From positions 60,922,377 through 60,986,376 of the forward strand of contig CM043018.1 in the NCBI GenBank assembly GCA_023690525.1: a DNA stretch of 64,000 bases, in the 5' to 3' direction. The position numbers and the translations under genes were made by a program. Shown here piece by piece: positions 37,138 to 51,406 of this stretch (position 1 is the stretch's first letter; each line of letters opens with the position of its first letter). The DNA is from Holotrichia oblita (lineage: Eukaryota > Arthropoda > Insecta > Coleoptera > Scarabaeidae). Under the pieces are notes generated by a model, which was given only the letters and a program-made list of their open reading frames with translations, did not search any database and was not told the origin of the DNA.

Positions 37138-39783
37138 ATGTATTTATGATAGAGAACTGATTATCGAATTAATATTTTTAAGATGGGGGCAAAAGAAATT
37201 GTTGCCCTTTATTTGTGATCTATCAAGTCCACATTTTTTTAGGCATAAATTAATAATTTTGATGTATAAAACCTATTGATGTTCTTTTATATTTTATCAT
37301 CGGTAAAGTTTCTGAATCTAGTTATTAAAAAATGTAATCTAAACTATGTACGTATGCTATTGGCGTGAGAATTATTTTAGTACATTTATAATGATAAAAA
37401 TATTTCTTATTCCAACATTGTACGAAGTTGTATCGATTACAAAGTGGTGAATACAGCAAAAGTACATCTTCTTATCATGTCTGCTGAAATATTTTGTGCT
37501 GTATTAAGTTATAGAATTACATAAGAAAGTCGTTACGAAAATTTTTTAAATCATGATACATATCTTTGTTAAGGTTAGATTGTAAGCGTAAGTACAATAT
37601 AGGCAGCAAACGTTTTGTTAAAATATTCAATTCTATTTTATCTTATTGTTGCAACATATTTAGTAGTATCTATATCTGTGCGTGATATTTATAACTTTAT
37701 TTTCATGTCCTATTAACGAAACCAGAACGATATAAATGTAGATAAGTATTAAACAAGGCAAGGCGACAACCAATCAACAAATACAGATACACTTTTTAAC
37801 TCAAAAAACCTATCAAGAAATAATTTTATCGAAAAATAATAAAATGTCTTCTCTAAGTAGAATTGTCTATTTTCAACTAACTACAAAAGCAACCTCAATA
37901 TGTAAAATGCCTGAAATATATATTTTGTAAATGTTAAGCATTTTTCTATTAAGGATCTGCTAGTAATAATGATATAATAATAATCTTTATTGCCCATGCT
38001 CCATGGTATAGAGATTGTCAGAGTACTAGAGTATTTTTTACCTTATAGAATAAGGTAAAAAATAAGGTATTTTGCATTACTCGCAACAAAGTGATTAATT
38101 TCAACGGAACGTTAACTGGGATGAAGTGAATCCGAGAGAGCAAAGTGGATTACTTGTGTTGTCTAGCCATTATATTGCCAAGAAACGCGAAAACATTCTA
38201 ACAAACAAAAGTGATGTTACCCAGTGCTGAGGCAGTTCACTTCCCTTGACAAACACACAAAAATATTGTACCTAGTTAAAATCTGGAAAACAAGCTAAAT
38301 AATGAACATACTGAAATCGTTTAATAGCTTAGAGTAAAATCTTAACCTTCTTATAGTATCACACGGTTCATTTAGTTTAAATTTTCTTTGAAGGCGCTTC
38401 CTTTCTCCTTATATTTTCATGTTGATGTATCCTAAGATATCTCCAAAGTCGTTAACACACAAGATCTGTCCTTTCTTGTTCTAACAGTCTTCATAACCTT
38501 AATATATGTAGCTGTACATGTACAGGCATCATCCAAATATATATACTGTTATGTCAAAAATCAAATCAAGTTAAAAAAATACATATATTAAACACTTTAC
38601 AATTTTTTAACCTAAACCCATCCTCTCTTACCATAAACTATTGTGTAAATAAAAAACTGTCGCTCTGTTCATCCTGTCTCCGTAATTATCTTTCCAGGGG
38701 CAGTTAGCACTTTTACACTTAAAATGTTTTTAAAGTTTTTATATCTTCTTCAGGAAAAACCTTTTTACTTTTTCTTCTCTTTTCTTTTCGTTTCCTTTTG
38801 TCCTTCGTTCTTTTTAATGTCTTTTCTTCTTTCAAAACTTTTGACTTTCTATATGATTAATATCTTTTCTTCTAATTAAAAGGAACTTTTTCCTTTCACC
38901 TGACTTTTCTATTTTTTCCAATCAATTTTCAAAAACATTCTTCCTTTTTTTTTTTTTTTTCTTGACCACCTTTTTCTTAAAAGTTTTTCTAAATATCCAT
39001 AGCGTTGCATGTATGTACGTGTAATTTTGACAATTCAATCTATTCTAAATTTCCAGTATTTAATATATTACTCTAACTAATTTTGATAACATCATCGAAA
39101 TAACATAACAATACATATATAATCCTCCAGAAAATCCTTGCTAATTAGGAATCATTGAAATATCTCAATTTAATAATTTTAGATTTCTGTGGCCTTTATT
39201 GTCTATAAAGTTGAAAAATCAAGAAGTAAGGCAGCCGGTAGGAACTGATAATACAGGTCAAAAGAAAATGAAATTATTCTTGGCCACCACACCTGCTACT
39301 TTTTTTGCTTATATTATTAACCCTTAACTAAATTGTACAGTACATTTTACTCCAAACCTACAGTCACAAAGTGTCACACCACAGACCACTTACACTTATA
39401 GACGTTTCAGTTAAATGGAACCAGATTGTACCAGCTGGGTGGTTTGCTCCTTGAAACAATAGATGGAGCCATTCGAGGTTTAATTGTGATCACTTAAGCG
39501 ACTATCTTTACTCATAATACGAAATCATGAAATAATAAATATAACAATATTTTTCTGCAATCACTTGACAAAGAATGCTTTTTTGCTTATCATTGGCAAC
39601 GAAAAGTTGATGTTTAGGTACCGAAGACCGTCACATGACCGTCACTGACTGTCACTTTATCGCTCTAGAGCGATCATGTCTGAAAATTGCGTGTTGTCAA
39701 TAGCAACCAGTATGTAACATTCAAATTGACACATCGCAAAGCACAATAATTTCACGCAATTTGCGCGTTAACTTAAAATATAT
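37138..39783. other. Intergenic, no gene; pyrimidine tract at 38745-38990
   Basis: AT-rich, with no exon recognised. From 38745 to 38990 the plus strand is strongly biased to C and T, including a run of 15 or more T after 38946. A short inverted ACCTTATAGAATAAGGT hairpin lies near 38039-38055. Confidence 0.5.
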
Positions 39784-40053
39784 TTGAAGAAAGTTATAGA
39801 AAATAGTGAGAGTGATATTCTGAGTACACTTCCTGAGATCAGAAGTGCTGCAAGAGCTGTAAGTTTGAATTTTTTGTCAGAAAAATCAAAGACAATGAGA
39901 AGCGACCACTTCATAGAATGGTGTAATGCGAAGAAAATATGTAAATGTTTGGAAAGCGTATTTGTTGCCTATTTTCCCGAGAAAGCCAAGGCACCAAAAT
40001 CGTCACTTTCAGGTTCCAGGTTACAAATAATGCCGATAAGTGAATTATTGTAG
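39784..40053 (+). pseudogene. Fragment resembling Crypton-type tyrosine recombinase N-terminus
   Basis: The open frame has NFLSEKSKTMRSDHFIEWCN, then ESVFVAYFPEKAKAPKSS. The order LPEKSK, a helix with F-x-x-W, then S-E-x-V-F-x-A-Y-F and K-S-S matches the SAM-like core-binding domain found before the catalytic domain in Crypton-derived and related tyrosine recombinases common in arthropod genomes. A stop follows within about 20 residues and no catalytic domain (R..H-x-x-R..Y) is seen. The frame start is a TTG or lies further left. Confidence 0.45.
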
Positions 40054-42718
40054 TCTATTCTATTGACCATTTGTTATAAATATTTTACAATAAAGTTTAT
40101 GATTTAAACAGTTTCGCTTTATTAAGTGATTCTAGAAAAATTTTGTGTGTATTACAGGCAAAAAGGGACATTATTTCTCTCGCGCAATAATGTGTCACTT
40201 TTCGCTAAATACACAAATAACTATTATAAATCAGTCACAAGTTATTACTGACGTCCATTTGAATTTACCGCTAAATTAAATTACTTCTTTCCTTCAAACA
40301 CCAGAGCGGCTAGAGTATTCGGTTTAAACCTAATGCACGGGCGTCGGGTATCTATAGATGTTAGTGATCTGTGGTGTCACACATTCTATAATCAATCAGG
40401 TTGTTGTTTGTGACTAGGTTTGTATCATGTTACTCATCTTATCGCCACCAAGGCTTAGTAAAACGGGAGAGCTTACGGAAACTTACAAATCTGAAATACA
40501 AAGGTCAAGGAATAAAAATATGTATATTATTTATATTATAAAAGTAAGGAAAAAGATTGATTGAAAAATATATCTAAATGTAAATTACTTAATAATACGA
40601 ATTGGAAACAATTATGCTTCAATATTTTTTCACCTAAATTCTAAATCAATGGCCGAAGATCGAAAGTTTTAGAATTATGAACGTGAGAAATTTAATTCAT
40701 TGTCGAATATTATTTGCAAGAGTGGAAGAGAGAGAGAGTGTCTCAACATGCTGTCGTATTAACAAAGTTACGCACCGTATTTTTAATATAACACAATAGT
40801 TTAAGACTAGCTGAATCGATCTCAACTCTCTATTAATCAATGGATATCTAAATGAAATTCTAGTCTAAACTTTGTCAGCGTACACACTCCACCGATCACC
40901 GGGAATTTTGTATGCGCATATACATATGTATTTTAGTAATCCATTCTATTAATTCAAAAGTAATTTTATTGATTAATTTAAATCTTAGTTAAAAGTTGGA
41001 AAAGAACTATTTATATAAATGTACTAGTTTATAACTTTCTGCTCTAACGAAGATAACAATAATTAGTTCACTACGAAATACGTATCTCCAATAAAAACTA
41101 AATATTACCTAAAGTATATAGTCGGTAGATTTGTTTTCACTACAACAATCACATATAATAAAATACATATCAAATCAATTGTACTAAGTTTCAAATTATT
41201 AGCTGTATTCATTGACTTTCACATCACTAAAAATATCACCCAATGACCAAGTATTGTATATTATTATTTATTATTATTGCTATTACTTGCATCAATGTTA
41301 ATTTTGTACTGGTGACATTAACATTAATGTAACCTAATATTTATGCATTCCACATTGTATGTATTGTAAGAGATGTACGCTTTTCTGTGTGATTAGTTGT
41401 AAAGAATAGTAAGATTGTATGTGTATCGTGTAAGCCGTTTAATTTGAAGTTTCTGTATTTCCAATAGTTTTTATGTTATAGAGTGTTACACAAATAAATT
41501 ATATTACTGTCTTTACTTTCCTACATTAGGACGACAGGCAGTAAAAAGATTTTTAAATTTAGTTATGTAGAATCATATATTTTCTAAAATAAATACGATG
41601 TGAATATTAAAGAAATATACATATATAATATATAAGTGAAAAAGTCACTACTTGTTGCAACAAATAATAGTGAATGTCATTGAAGACTATTCTACATGTC
41701 TTATAGCTTATTTTCTTAAGTGTAGGTAATGTTAATAGAGACGTTAAGTTCTTTTCTACTTCACAATACACGTTTTGTTACATTTATATAAGTATGTGGG
41801 ACCAGACTAAGGAATAGAACTGCTTCATAATATAACGGAAGAGCCATTTGTATTTGCATTTTGTTTATATAACATGAAGTATAATTATAATAATAATTTA
41901 TACAGCTACACATACAGCAGCTATCTATTTAAATCTGTTATAATAACAAGTGTATTTAGAATTAGCTTGAATATGGCAACTTACAACAATAAGGCCAGTT
42001 GTCTTACTAACTCATTGGGAGGTTTACTTTTTTTTATCGAATAATTATCATACGTCAAATAATCATCACATGTAAAAAAGAGGAATGGTATCAAACAAAT
42101 ATAATATGTATATTTTCTCAGCACGGTTAGTTTTGACTGCCAATGTAAAAGAAATACTTAACTAACAAAAAAAAGTGTTGCTCAAAGAATGACACTTGTT
42201 ATTATTTAAACTTATTATTTATTTTATCTTGTTGTTTTTTATGTATTTATTATGTTTTATGAGTATTATTTTCATTGATATAAAACTATAGAGGCTGAAT
42301 ATTTGAATTTGGCACTACATAAAAGTATTTTATTTATTTATTTATAGCATTTACTTTTACTTATACTCAAAATATAAGCACGCCTGCATAGATATGAACA
42401 GTAAACATTAGCATACGATTTCTAAAATTATGAATTTTCGCTTGTTTGCAACATTTTAGCACCTGTATGATGATAGTTAACTGATTTCTGTTTTTCTGTT
42501 ATTTTTGTAAAGTAACGTATGTGAGTTGTCGTATACATTTTTAGAAAAATTAAATAATCGACCCGTCGAAACATGTTCTTTAACTATTTCTACAGATTTA
42601 CAGAGGAGCATAACGTATGCTGGCCATGACGGCTCATTAGTATGATCCACCGTCCCTTTTTTTGCTTTATCTTGAAATTGCCAAACCGGTAACTATATAC
42701 GGTGGGATAAAAGTCTTT
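40054..42718. other. Intergenic, no gene seen
   Basis: AT-rich, short chance open frames only, no repeat recognised. Confidence 0.5.
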
Positions 42719-42960
42719 GACCGGGTGATCAACTAAGAATGGCACTCGGCCATATCTCAGGAACGGTTAATAGTACAGCTTCGGGAAAAAAATATAACTG
42801 ACTAAAGTGGCCCCAAGAAACATCTGGAAATTGTTTAGGAAGTTGTAGGATGACCGCTAGGTGGCGTAAGTGAACCCAAAAAATTCTTATTATACAAAAT
42901 TAACCAACTATCAGGACAAATATGAAAATCGAAATTTCCTGAAAATTCCTCATAAATTAA
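42719..42960 (+). repeat. Dispersed repeat, second plus-strand copy
   Basis: Matches 11035-11290: GGTGATCAACTAAGAATGGC, CTCGGCCATATCTCAGGAAC, GGGAAAAAAATAT, and AGGATGACCGCTAGGTGGCG. It contains the CTCF-like string CCGCTAGGTGGCGT at 42854-42867. Confidence 0.8.
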
Positions 42961-45900
42961 TATAATTAGGTTGGTAACATACGTATGAAATTGTTTGTGT
43001 ATACTATATAAGTGTTTAATTTGCATTATGCTCATGCTATCTTCATTGTATTATAGTCTCTCTTCCTATATTACCAATTCATGTCACTCATAGGATACAG
43101 CTTGAAAGTTTTTAAAACAACAACGATCCAAAGACGATCTTCATGAGATTCATGACGTACTGTTGTACGAGGATGTTTGAATTCTACTGATCCGTTATAG
43201 ATTATAGCAGTAAATTATATTTTAGCGTAGGCTTTCACGGCCGTTGTTCACTGCATTGAAGACTTCGGGCTAATCATGCCGTTAGTTCCTTCAAAACATT
43301 TTAAAGAATAGGTTTGAAAGACGGCGTTTATAAATCTACTGTAAAAGCTGATAATGAAACACCAAATGAAAACTCACCACACGAGAACAACCAGAAGGCT
43401 ACAATGCAATAAATTGCGGTTTATTGGTAAAAGCCAAGAGAAGTCGTTATATGTGTTGTTGTTAAATGCCATTTAAAGTCGAATAAAAACCCTCCAACTA
43501 ACGCTTAAATATTTTAAACGAAATTGATACTTCATCTGATAAAAAAATCTCTCATTTTAGAAATTTGTTTGAAAGATATCAAAAACATCACACTACAAAT
43601 TAGTCTCGCTACGTTCTAAAAATTTATAAGACAACTCACCTATACTAAATCTTTTTTGGAGTACCTTCAACAATATAAATATTTCATAAACTACTTGCAT
43701 TCATTTCATTAAAATATCGATATGCACTTAGCTCAAACCGGATATTAGTTTATTAGGTTAATTAATGTGAATGCCTGTGCTATTTGAAGATTTAATTTTT
43801 CATAAAGTAGCGTATAATTTCAATCTAGTTGCGAAACCATATATATTTCATCCGGAGGTTTTTCTTTCGACAAAGCTAGTAACTAGTTAACTAGAAAGAA
43901 AATGTTCCTGTCTATATATGGCACGTATGGATGTGTTTTCCATTGTTGCCACAAAATAGAATTTACTCAAAATGTAGTTACTACATACAATAGATGATTT
44001 ATTGGAGTACAAACTAACATTATATAAAACTATACATGATATTCTGCAAGCAAGGGATTATTTTCTTTAATGGAACTGCTGTATATAGTTGACTTTTTCG
44101 ATTGCTTTGGGTTGTTTGTTAAAAAGAAAGTGTAGCCACTTAGTAGCCTGCAATTGATAGTTTCTGATATATTTAGAATTCTTTTTGGAAAATGCTACTT
44201 GTTTAAACGCATTTACTTGAATTTCGTTTGTTAACAAATACCAGCAATTCCGATAACTTTTTATGAGTACTATTTTAATTTTTTGCCACATTTCATCTGA
44301 ACAGGATAATTATAACTACCGGATAATGCATTCTTACACAAATATTTTACCCCTTGTGTTAGCGGAACATCTTTAATTCATTCGTAACTTGCTTGTGGAA
44401 CACCCTGTACATAATTTTATTTGATATCCCTATAGCCCATCCATATTAATCAATAACTATATTTTCACTAAATTCTATTTTGGAACCACAATGAAAGACC
44501 TGCGGATAGATCTCGGACTTTTATATACTGGATCAGACGTCTAAAATGATGCATTCTAAACACACTACAATCGCTTGTTAAGTATTGGAATTGAAAAACG
44601 TAATTTGATTTCGAAATATAAAGCTTGTGTTACCTACAATTTTATGTGGCGCAGATTTACAGATCATCGAACGTACATTATCCGATGCTTGTCTTATTTA
44701 ATTGAGTCCATTATAATACAGAAAGTGATCATTGATTTATTAATATGTCGACCGATGAGAAAGAGAGAGGTCACGACGGAAATATCAAAGCAATGTGGCT
44801 AATACCGTAAATGCAATAGCAGTTGATAGGATTGTAGACAACGTATTTGCGCGTTTCAAAATTTGAAATTTTAGTGGCATTTTTGAAAAATTGTCGACTT
44901 TATTTCTTATTAAAAATGGTCATATTTTATACAGTTATACGTTAAAAGCATTACAGAAAAAAATAGTACGCCCCATGTAGAAAAATGCAGATTTCGCTGT
45001 GACCTTATGATAAATGTTATTAAATTTAAGTTGTTTTGTGCTTCCTTTAAAACACTGTAAATTTACCTGGTTCGATTTTAAAATCCTTATTTAGCTTGGT
45101 CGCAATTCGAATGCATCATTTTAGATGGTACATCTTTATCGTCGTACCTACATAAATATGCCGAAATTATCATGTAAATTAAACAGGGGAATTTATATGA
45201 AGTTTAGTAACGTATAGACATTCAACTTAATGAATATTTTCAAGCATTGTACACAAACACGACGTTCCCATTCGTATACCATATATGTATATTATGGACC
45301 TAGCAATATATTACGTAGGTATTCATCGTTGGGATAGGTATCACAATGTTTGGTAAGAAGTGGGACATACAGTGAGCTTATATTGGTTGCATTTGGAGGC
45401 TTGATTTCCGGAAAGCGTATCAAATAACGATTGGAGCCGCTCGTTTTATAAGAAATGTCTGGAATATAACATCTTTAAAAGCATGTGCTCTAGTGTGTCT
45501 TTCGAACACAATACTCCTGTTTAACGTTTTTTCGCGTACAACAGTCGGAAGTAAAAACTTGGAGTCCCGGTAAAATGTAATGTATAATTCGCGAATTGAA
45601 ATTATCGCAATCATTTAAGGATTATATCATTTACAGTATAGTGGCAGCTCAATTAACAGGATATAAACAACGAATTATATACTGATACCTTAAAGTATAT
45701 TTTAACATCCGTTTAGTACTTTGAAACGTATTGCATTGTATACCATATTCTAAGAATTATTTGGATAATACGGCGCAAATTACACTGTTCATTTTAGTAC
45801 TACTTCTCTTTTTATATTAAACTTTAAAAAAGGCAAACGTGAAACGTTATAATGCACGATATAAATTTATATCTACGCAAATCTTATTTCAGTCTTTAAT

Positions 45901-47796
45901 TTTTTTCCAACAAATTCTGCGGTAACGATAATTTTCATTAGATTATAAATTGTTTATTAAAAAACAAGGCAAGTTACATGTTATTTGTCTAGTAAATACG
46001 CAAACCAATCAATCGTCGTCATTTGGTATTTTGGAGTATTATCAAGAAGAAGATGTGATATATGATGAAATAGGAAAAAAATACTGCAGATTTGAATATA
46101 CCATTCGTTTTGAGTTGTAGGATATTTAAAACGGTGAGGAGATGAAAGGAGCTACGTCCCCACCAATATTGTAGAGCACACCGATATAGACTAGGCTGTG
46201 GTAGAGTCATACGCGGCCCCACTTCTTAGCAAATTTTCATACCCTTTACCTCTTCATCATATTTCTCAAAACGATCGGTGTTTATCAATATTATTTGCGT
46301 CTGGTGTTTTTTTAAGTTTGTAACAAGTCAATTTTTTGTACTCAATTTTTTAGAAAATGTTAGCACAATATGTGTTTGCGTGTTCTTAAATTAAATAGCT
46401 AGTACTTGAATTGAATCTTATTTTAACCGCATGTGAGATAGACACCAAATATAACTTCAAAAATAAATAATCCCAAGAACAAACTATTCTCTTAGCTTTA
46501 TCTTTAATTATAAGTACACGTACTTCCTACCAATTATTTTAACTTGACTAACTGAAAATAAAAGCCATCATGCTACTAACATTTATTTTGAAGGCTGCAA
46601 TTTTTTGTGTTGAATTTTTATATGGCATAGAAAGTATGTTCAAATACATAAATGAGATATACACTTATTAATTAAACTTAAAATATCCATACATACTAAC
46701 AACGCGTATGACTGCCAGAACTTTAAATATAAACCTGTAATTTCGCAGGCGTTGTGTAGAATAAAGACAGACGATAATAACAGTAATAATACGTTTTGTA
46801 AACTAATACTTGCTTTCAAGTAATTATATGTTTTGGTGTCCCTCTTTTATACAGTAAAGGTAAAGTTTAGTTCGAGTATGAAACTGGATTCAAAAACACA
46901 AAAACTTTCAGCAGTAACAAATTGCTTAATGTTTGTGTACAAACTCCTAATTGTTAACATTTTTTTTTAATGCATAGTGTAGGTAAACAGTTATATGTAT
47001 ATTTAATGTGTATGCGAATGTCGAGAGTCATTTCATAATAGCCTGTATGTGTTCAACATAGGCATATAACATAAACACGTGAAGTCTTCATATATACTAT
47101 TTAAGAAATAAATAAGGAAAAAGTAATTCAAAGAACACCAATACGATTGCGCTATGTAATATTTGTATTTTACATTTTTCTTACGTAACTTTTGAATATA
47201 TCCTAAATAAAGTACAATTCTTCTTTTTAAATATTTTTATACCTAGTTATTAATTTTATAAATAAATTTTAAATATACTTATATGTATATTATATATAGT
47301 TACGTATTATTAAATTAATATTTGTAGTATATTATGTCAATGATGATCACGAAAAGAAGAATAATAATTCGAAAAAAGATGACTTAATAAATTTTTGTAT
47401 AATATGGAAAGAAACGCTTTAATATTATGTATTTACCTGCTGTTGGCCAAAGATTGCATTAAATTTTTGACAGTATTTACAAAGTATATATCAATATTAT
47501 GATAATGTAATATTTATTATTACTATTTTTTCTCTCGAAGATACAAAGTTATAGATAACTCCTTGAAGATTTGTGTTCGAATTTTTAAATCCTTATGTTA
47601 AATGTATTATTTTCTTTTATTGAATAAAGTAAATTTTAAATATATCGAGTAACACTTATTTATTCCCTATAAGAATACTTCGGCTATTCCCAATAATTTA
47701 CTACCATAAACGTAAGTTTATAGTAAGGTTTAGTTCCGTATCTAGTAACATTAATAATATAATAAAATAAATAAAATATGTATACCGCCACCGCTG
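42961..47796. other. Intergenic, no gene seen
   Basis: Long AT-rich stretch. A GC-richer spot at 43224-43290 (GCTTTCACGGCCGTTGTTCA) looks like part of a repeat. ACACCCTGTACAT near 44401 resembles a transposon end of the CAGGGTG type. Open frames at 44067-44291, 45420-45614 and 46019-46222 (minus) and 44575-44802 (plus) show no domain. Confidence 0.45.
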
Positions 47797-48335
47797 GCTC
47801 GACTCCACATCGTCGGACCGCTCTTCCATCGACAGAAAAGACACCCTGTCAAAAGCGCCCTCTATGTATATCCAGGAAGGTGGCTAGTATAATTTCCTTG
47901 TTGCCTAAGGCAATTTCTGCTCGCCGGGAAAGCTTTCATGAATAGCCTGCTCGCAGGATTTTCCGGTTTGATAGGCATATTGATTCTCGTGTAGAGGCAG
48001 GTTTTCCAAAGCCAAATCGCACAAATGCCTGTCAATTATCTTCTCTAAAGTTTGAGAAGAAAAGAGGTGAGACTGGTGGGCCGGTACGATTTCGCTTCCG
48101 TGTAGGACGCCTTGCCCTGTTTGGGAATGAAGACCACCCGAGCCTCTCTCCAGCTATTTGGTATGTAGTCCATGGTCTGGTAAGGTAGTCCTTACTAGGT
48201 TATATAAAACTAGGGTCGGCGGCTCCGGGCCTTGTTGTAGAAGTACCGGGAAAATGCCGTCCGTGCCAACCGATTTAAAAGATTTGAAGGATTCGATGGC
48301 CCATCGAATTTTGAAGACACATTATTTTTCGTGCA
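47797..48335 (-). pseudogene. Reverse transcriptase fragment of a non-LTR retrotransposon
   Basis: On the minus strand: IRWAIESFKSFKSVGTDGIF, then NSWREARVVFIPKQGKASYT, then LEKIIDRHLCDLALENLPLH, ENQYAYQTGKSCEQAIHE, and at the end GAFDRVSF (RT motif A aspartate). These are the finger and palm segments of the R1/LOA/Jockey-type RT. At least two frame changes and several stops break it. The segment covers the RT part that is missing from the 18.7-21.5 kb element, but whether both belong to one family is unknown. Confidence 0.82.
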
Positions 48336-48480
48336 AGGTTCCACGCATTTCCACTACATATGACTTAATCATACGTTTGTATAGTTTCTCTTGATCGTAG
48401 TTCTTTTACCAGCGTAGTTTCAAGACAAATTTTGACCACAATGGTGAGCGGTGGAACTATCCGGTAAATAATTGTAGGCA

Positions 48481-48652
48481 TTGGTCGCCTTCAGTGAACA
48501 CATTGGTAAGTCACTGCGGTGATGCCGATGAATGAAGCAGTGATTTAAATACACCGTAGACATTATACTGTAGACGCCGTAGACATTCAGTGCGTTATTT
48601 CCCTCGATACTTGCTGGTGACTTACCGATGTGCTAACTAACTAACGCGACCA
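48481..48652. mobile_element. About 172-bp MITE
   Basis: The left end TTGGTCGCCTTCAGTGAACA and CATTGGTAAGTCAC is matched in reverse by GGTGACTTACCGATGTG, then CTAACTAACTAACGCGACCA at the right. Inside, CCGTAGACATT is repeated directly. No coding frame. Confidence 0.7.
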
Positions 48653-49329
48653 TTATTATAGAAAACGTAGCTTAGACGTAAGCCATAGATTAGTTTATGA
48701 GCGGACTTTTTTATGTTAAATACGTGGTAGTTTTTTAATATTTATTACCCTTAATAATGGATTGAAAGGGGAGTTATGGTATATTATAGGCATCAATATA
48801 ATGGATTATCCTCCGAATAAACTTCCTGAAATTAGATGTACGTCTTGACTCATGTCGAAATTGACCAGGATCTATGTACTTTTATTCTTACATTGTCAAC
48901 AGCTATTTATTCCATTAATCTATTAACTGTAACTTGTTCCAAGCGAGTTATCACATGTTTTAAAGATAAATTAGAACAAGTAGTAGTATGAAGGCATGCA
49001 GCGATTTTAATTTAGACTATTAGTTGCAAAATATGCTGCTGCAAAATTAATGAAACAAACAATAAAACAAAGAATTTTTATTTCAATCGAGAAATAGAAA
49101 AGAAACGAAACAAAAATATTACTGAGCAATAGACACATAAACCGGAATTAACGAACTGTAGAACGACTACTGCCTATTTCCAACGTTAGAAAACAATTAT
49201 TGTTCAATGACACTCATCACTAAGCTAGGTGTTCAATATGTGCAACATTTTATTTTTCACACATAATAAGTTATAATAAGTAATAAATTTAATAAAGAAT
49301 AAAATTTGGATACACACTTTTTAGCATAT

Positions 49330-49920
49330 TTTGATCAATCGATTCAAATACGTATCCTTCTACCTTCCATTGTGATTGGAGAAGTTTTGTATACCTGTAC
49401 TTTGGTGTAACCTCATCAAAAGATATATAGTTTCATCAGATTGCAGATATTATAGTCCAAATCATTGATCTTCCTACCAACCTGTTTATTTTTAACATTT
49501 GTGTTGAAATGATCCCTCACCTATCTGCTAAAATGAGAAGAAGCTCCATCTAATTGTAATTACAATTGCCTGGTAATTTATAATGGTAAACTATCAATCA
49601 TATCTTCAAACTGTTTTCGTAAAAACTCACAAACGATTCTACGTCTACCGTTTTCTCGAAAAAGTATGATCCTATGACAAAATGTCGAACAATTTTACCC
49701 CACATATTAAGAGACCACCTATGGTGATAAGACTAGAAGAATTATCATTCTAGGATCTTCATTGCTTTAATAATGAAAATTGAGGCTATTAACAAACCCA
49801 TTTTCATATGTGATTTTGTCTGTAAATAACATGTTATTACGGAAATTCGGCTGCTGGTAATTCTTATTTAATGCTCAGTTACAAAAATTCCGCCTTTAAT
49901 AAAATCTTGTCGAGTTAGTT
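49330..49920 (-). pseudogene. DDE transposase relic (IS630/Tc1-mariner type)
   Basis: The minus strand reads NNMLFTDKITYENGFVNSLN, then SNEDPRM, then in another frame VRHFVIGSYFFEKTVDVESF, then LQLDGASSHFSR and VRDHFNTN. This is the first-acid (LFTDE), the FF-E and the second-acid (QxDGAxxH) parts in order. It has frameshifts and stops. It is the same family as 59791-61079. No inverted ends were found. Confidence 0.75.
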
Positions 49921-50083
49921 CTTGTACTTATATACTTGTACTACATCGTATTGGCAATAATATATTATTTGCTACGAAGAATAAGTGGTACTTTTCATGG
50001 CGCCTCTAATTTTATGTACTAATGTTCTTCAATGATCCTTGGTGCCTTTGTAATTTCCTTTCATAACGCATGCTTTGAGTTCT

Positions 50084-50138
50084 TTCCAAACGTTGAGAAA
50101 AATCCTAATACTTAGGATTCCTCTCAACGTTCGGAAAC
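50084..50138. repeat. 55-bp hairpin
   Basis: TTCCAAACGTTGAG, a short bulge, AATCCTAA, then TTAGGATT, bulge, CTCAACGTTCGGAA form a nearly complete stem. The size is that of a small MITE remnant or a pre-miRNA-like foldback; nothing further supports a miRNA. Confidence 0.75.
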
Positions 50139-51329
50139 CTCTCCGCGTAAATGCAACTTGTATTTCATATTTCTAAATTTAAATGCAGTTGCTGCGATTT
50201 ACAGAAATTAGAAACTCTAATCAGATTATCCTCTATTCAATAATAGTCCTAGATATTAATATATGTTGCGAATATTTTCTATTTTTTGCGGACGCACCAT
50301 TAACGAAGCGAAATATGAAAAATTTGCAACACTTTTTATAGCATGTTATAGTTTTCCAGTTTTACTAGTTACAAAGGGGTATACACCCCTTCTATTGATT
50401 CCGCGTCTTGTTTTTGACCCCCAAATAATATGGTCCGCTGCTGACACAGCAGAAAAAAATTATTGGAGCTTTTCATACTTAAACAGCGCGAATTAGAAGA
50501 CAATTTTTGGCGCCGAAAAAATTATTTGTACTATTGTGAACCAGAAAAATAATCTTCATAGGTGGTGACGTTTTAAATACGTAATATTATTTGAATTCTT
50601 TCTACAGGTTTGATAGACAATTTGAGTCATGTAACTTCTGCAAAAACAAATGGGTGAACGTTTTTCTTTCGACATTCGAAGGCGCAAATTGGGCGCACAT
50701 TTTAGCATCGGATTCAAAAAATGTGCCCGAAATTGGGGTGATAGTGAGAAGTTAATATCAGAATAATGATTTTCTTCAAAAATAAATGCGCCGACATTTT
50801 CTTTCGGTTTTCGATAGCGCAAATGATTGGCGTCGGAATCAAGGCCTTCAGGTTAAATAAACTGATTTAATGTGTAATAAAAAGGTGTTAAATTTAAAGT
50901 AAATAATGATATCAATAAACAAAAATAGAATAGCTAATACAAGACTAAATAATCATTTGCTCCTTAATTACGTTTGCATTTTTTATAATCAATGTTGAAC
51001 ATTTACTACAGTTTACTAATATAAAGTTATTGTTCAAGAAGAACTTAATTTTACGAAAATAAAGACATGCAAAAAATGTATGTAATAATATAGCATATTA
51101 CATAACAATATTACACAAACACACTACTAAACTTTGTAACTAGTATAATGATCGCTGTACAATGAGCGATGTATATTTATACATAGGTATATATGTATGT
51201 ACATTATATCGGAAGTCATAGTCAAGGTGGTTGCAACGTAAATCTATATACCTATTATATATATACCTGTTGAACGCGATGTGTATATTTTAAAATTGGG
51301 TTACGTAAAATACTGCACGAATAACAAAT
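50139..51329. other. No gene seen
   Basis: The open frames at 50263-50496 and 50556-50822 lie in DNA with loosely repeated GGCGC...AAAATTATTTGTACT and ATGCGCCGACATTTTC blocks and look non-coding. Confidence 0.45.
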
Positions 51330-51335
51330 TTTATT
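51330..51335 (-). promoter_or_regulatory. Poly(A) signal of the small heat shock gene
   Basis: AATAAA on the minus strand 72 bases after the stop codon, the nearest canonical signal noticed downstream. Confidence 0.55.
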
Positions 51336-51406
51336 TCAGTTGTCAGCTGGTATTAAAAATATAAATATAATAAATGTTAGGATAGATAATAACTAATAAA
51401 GTAAAT

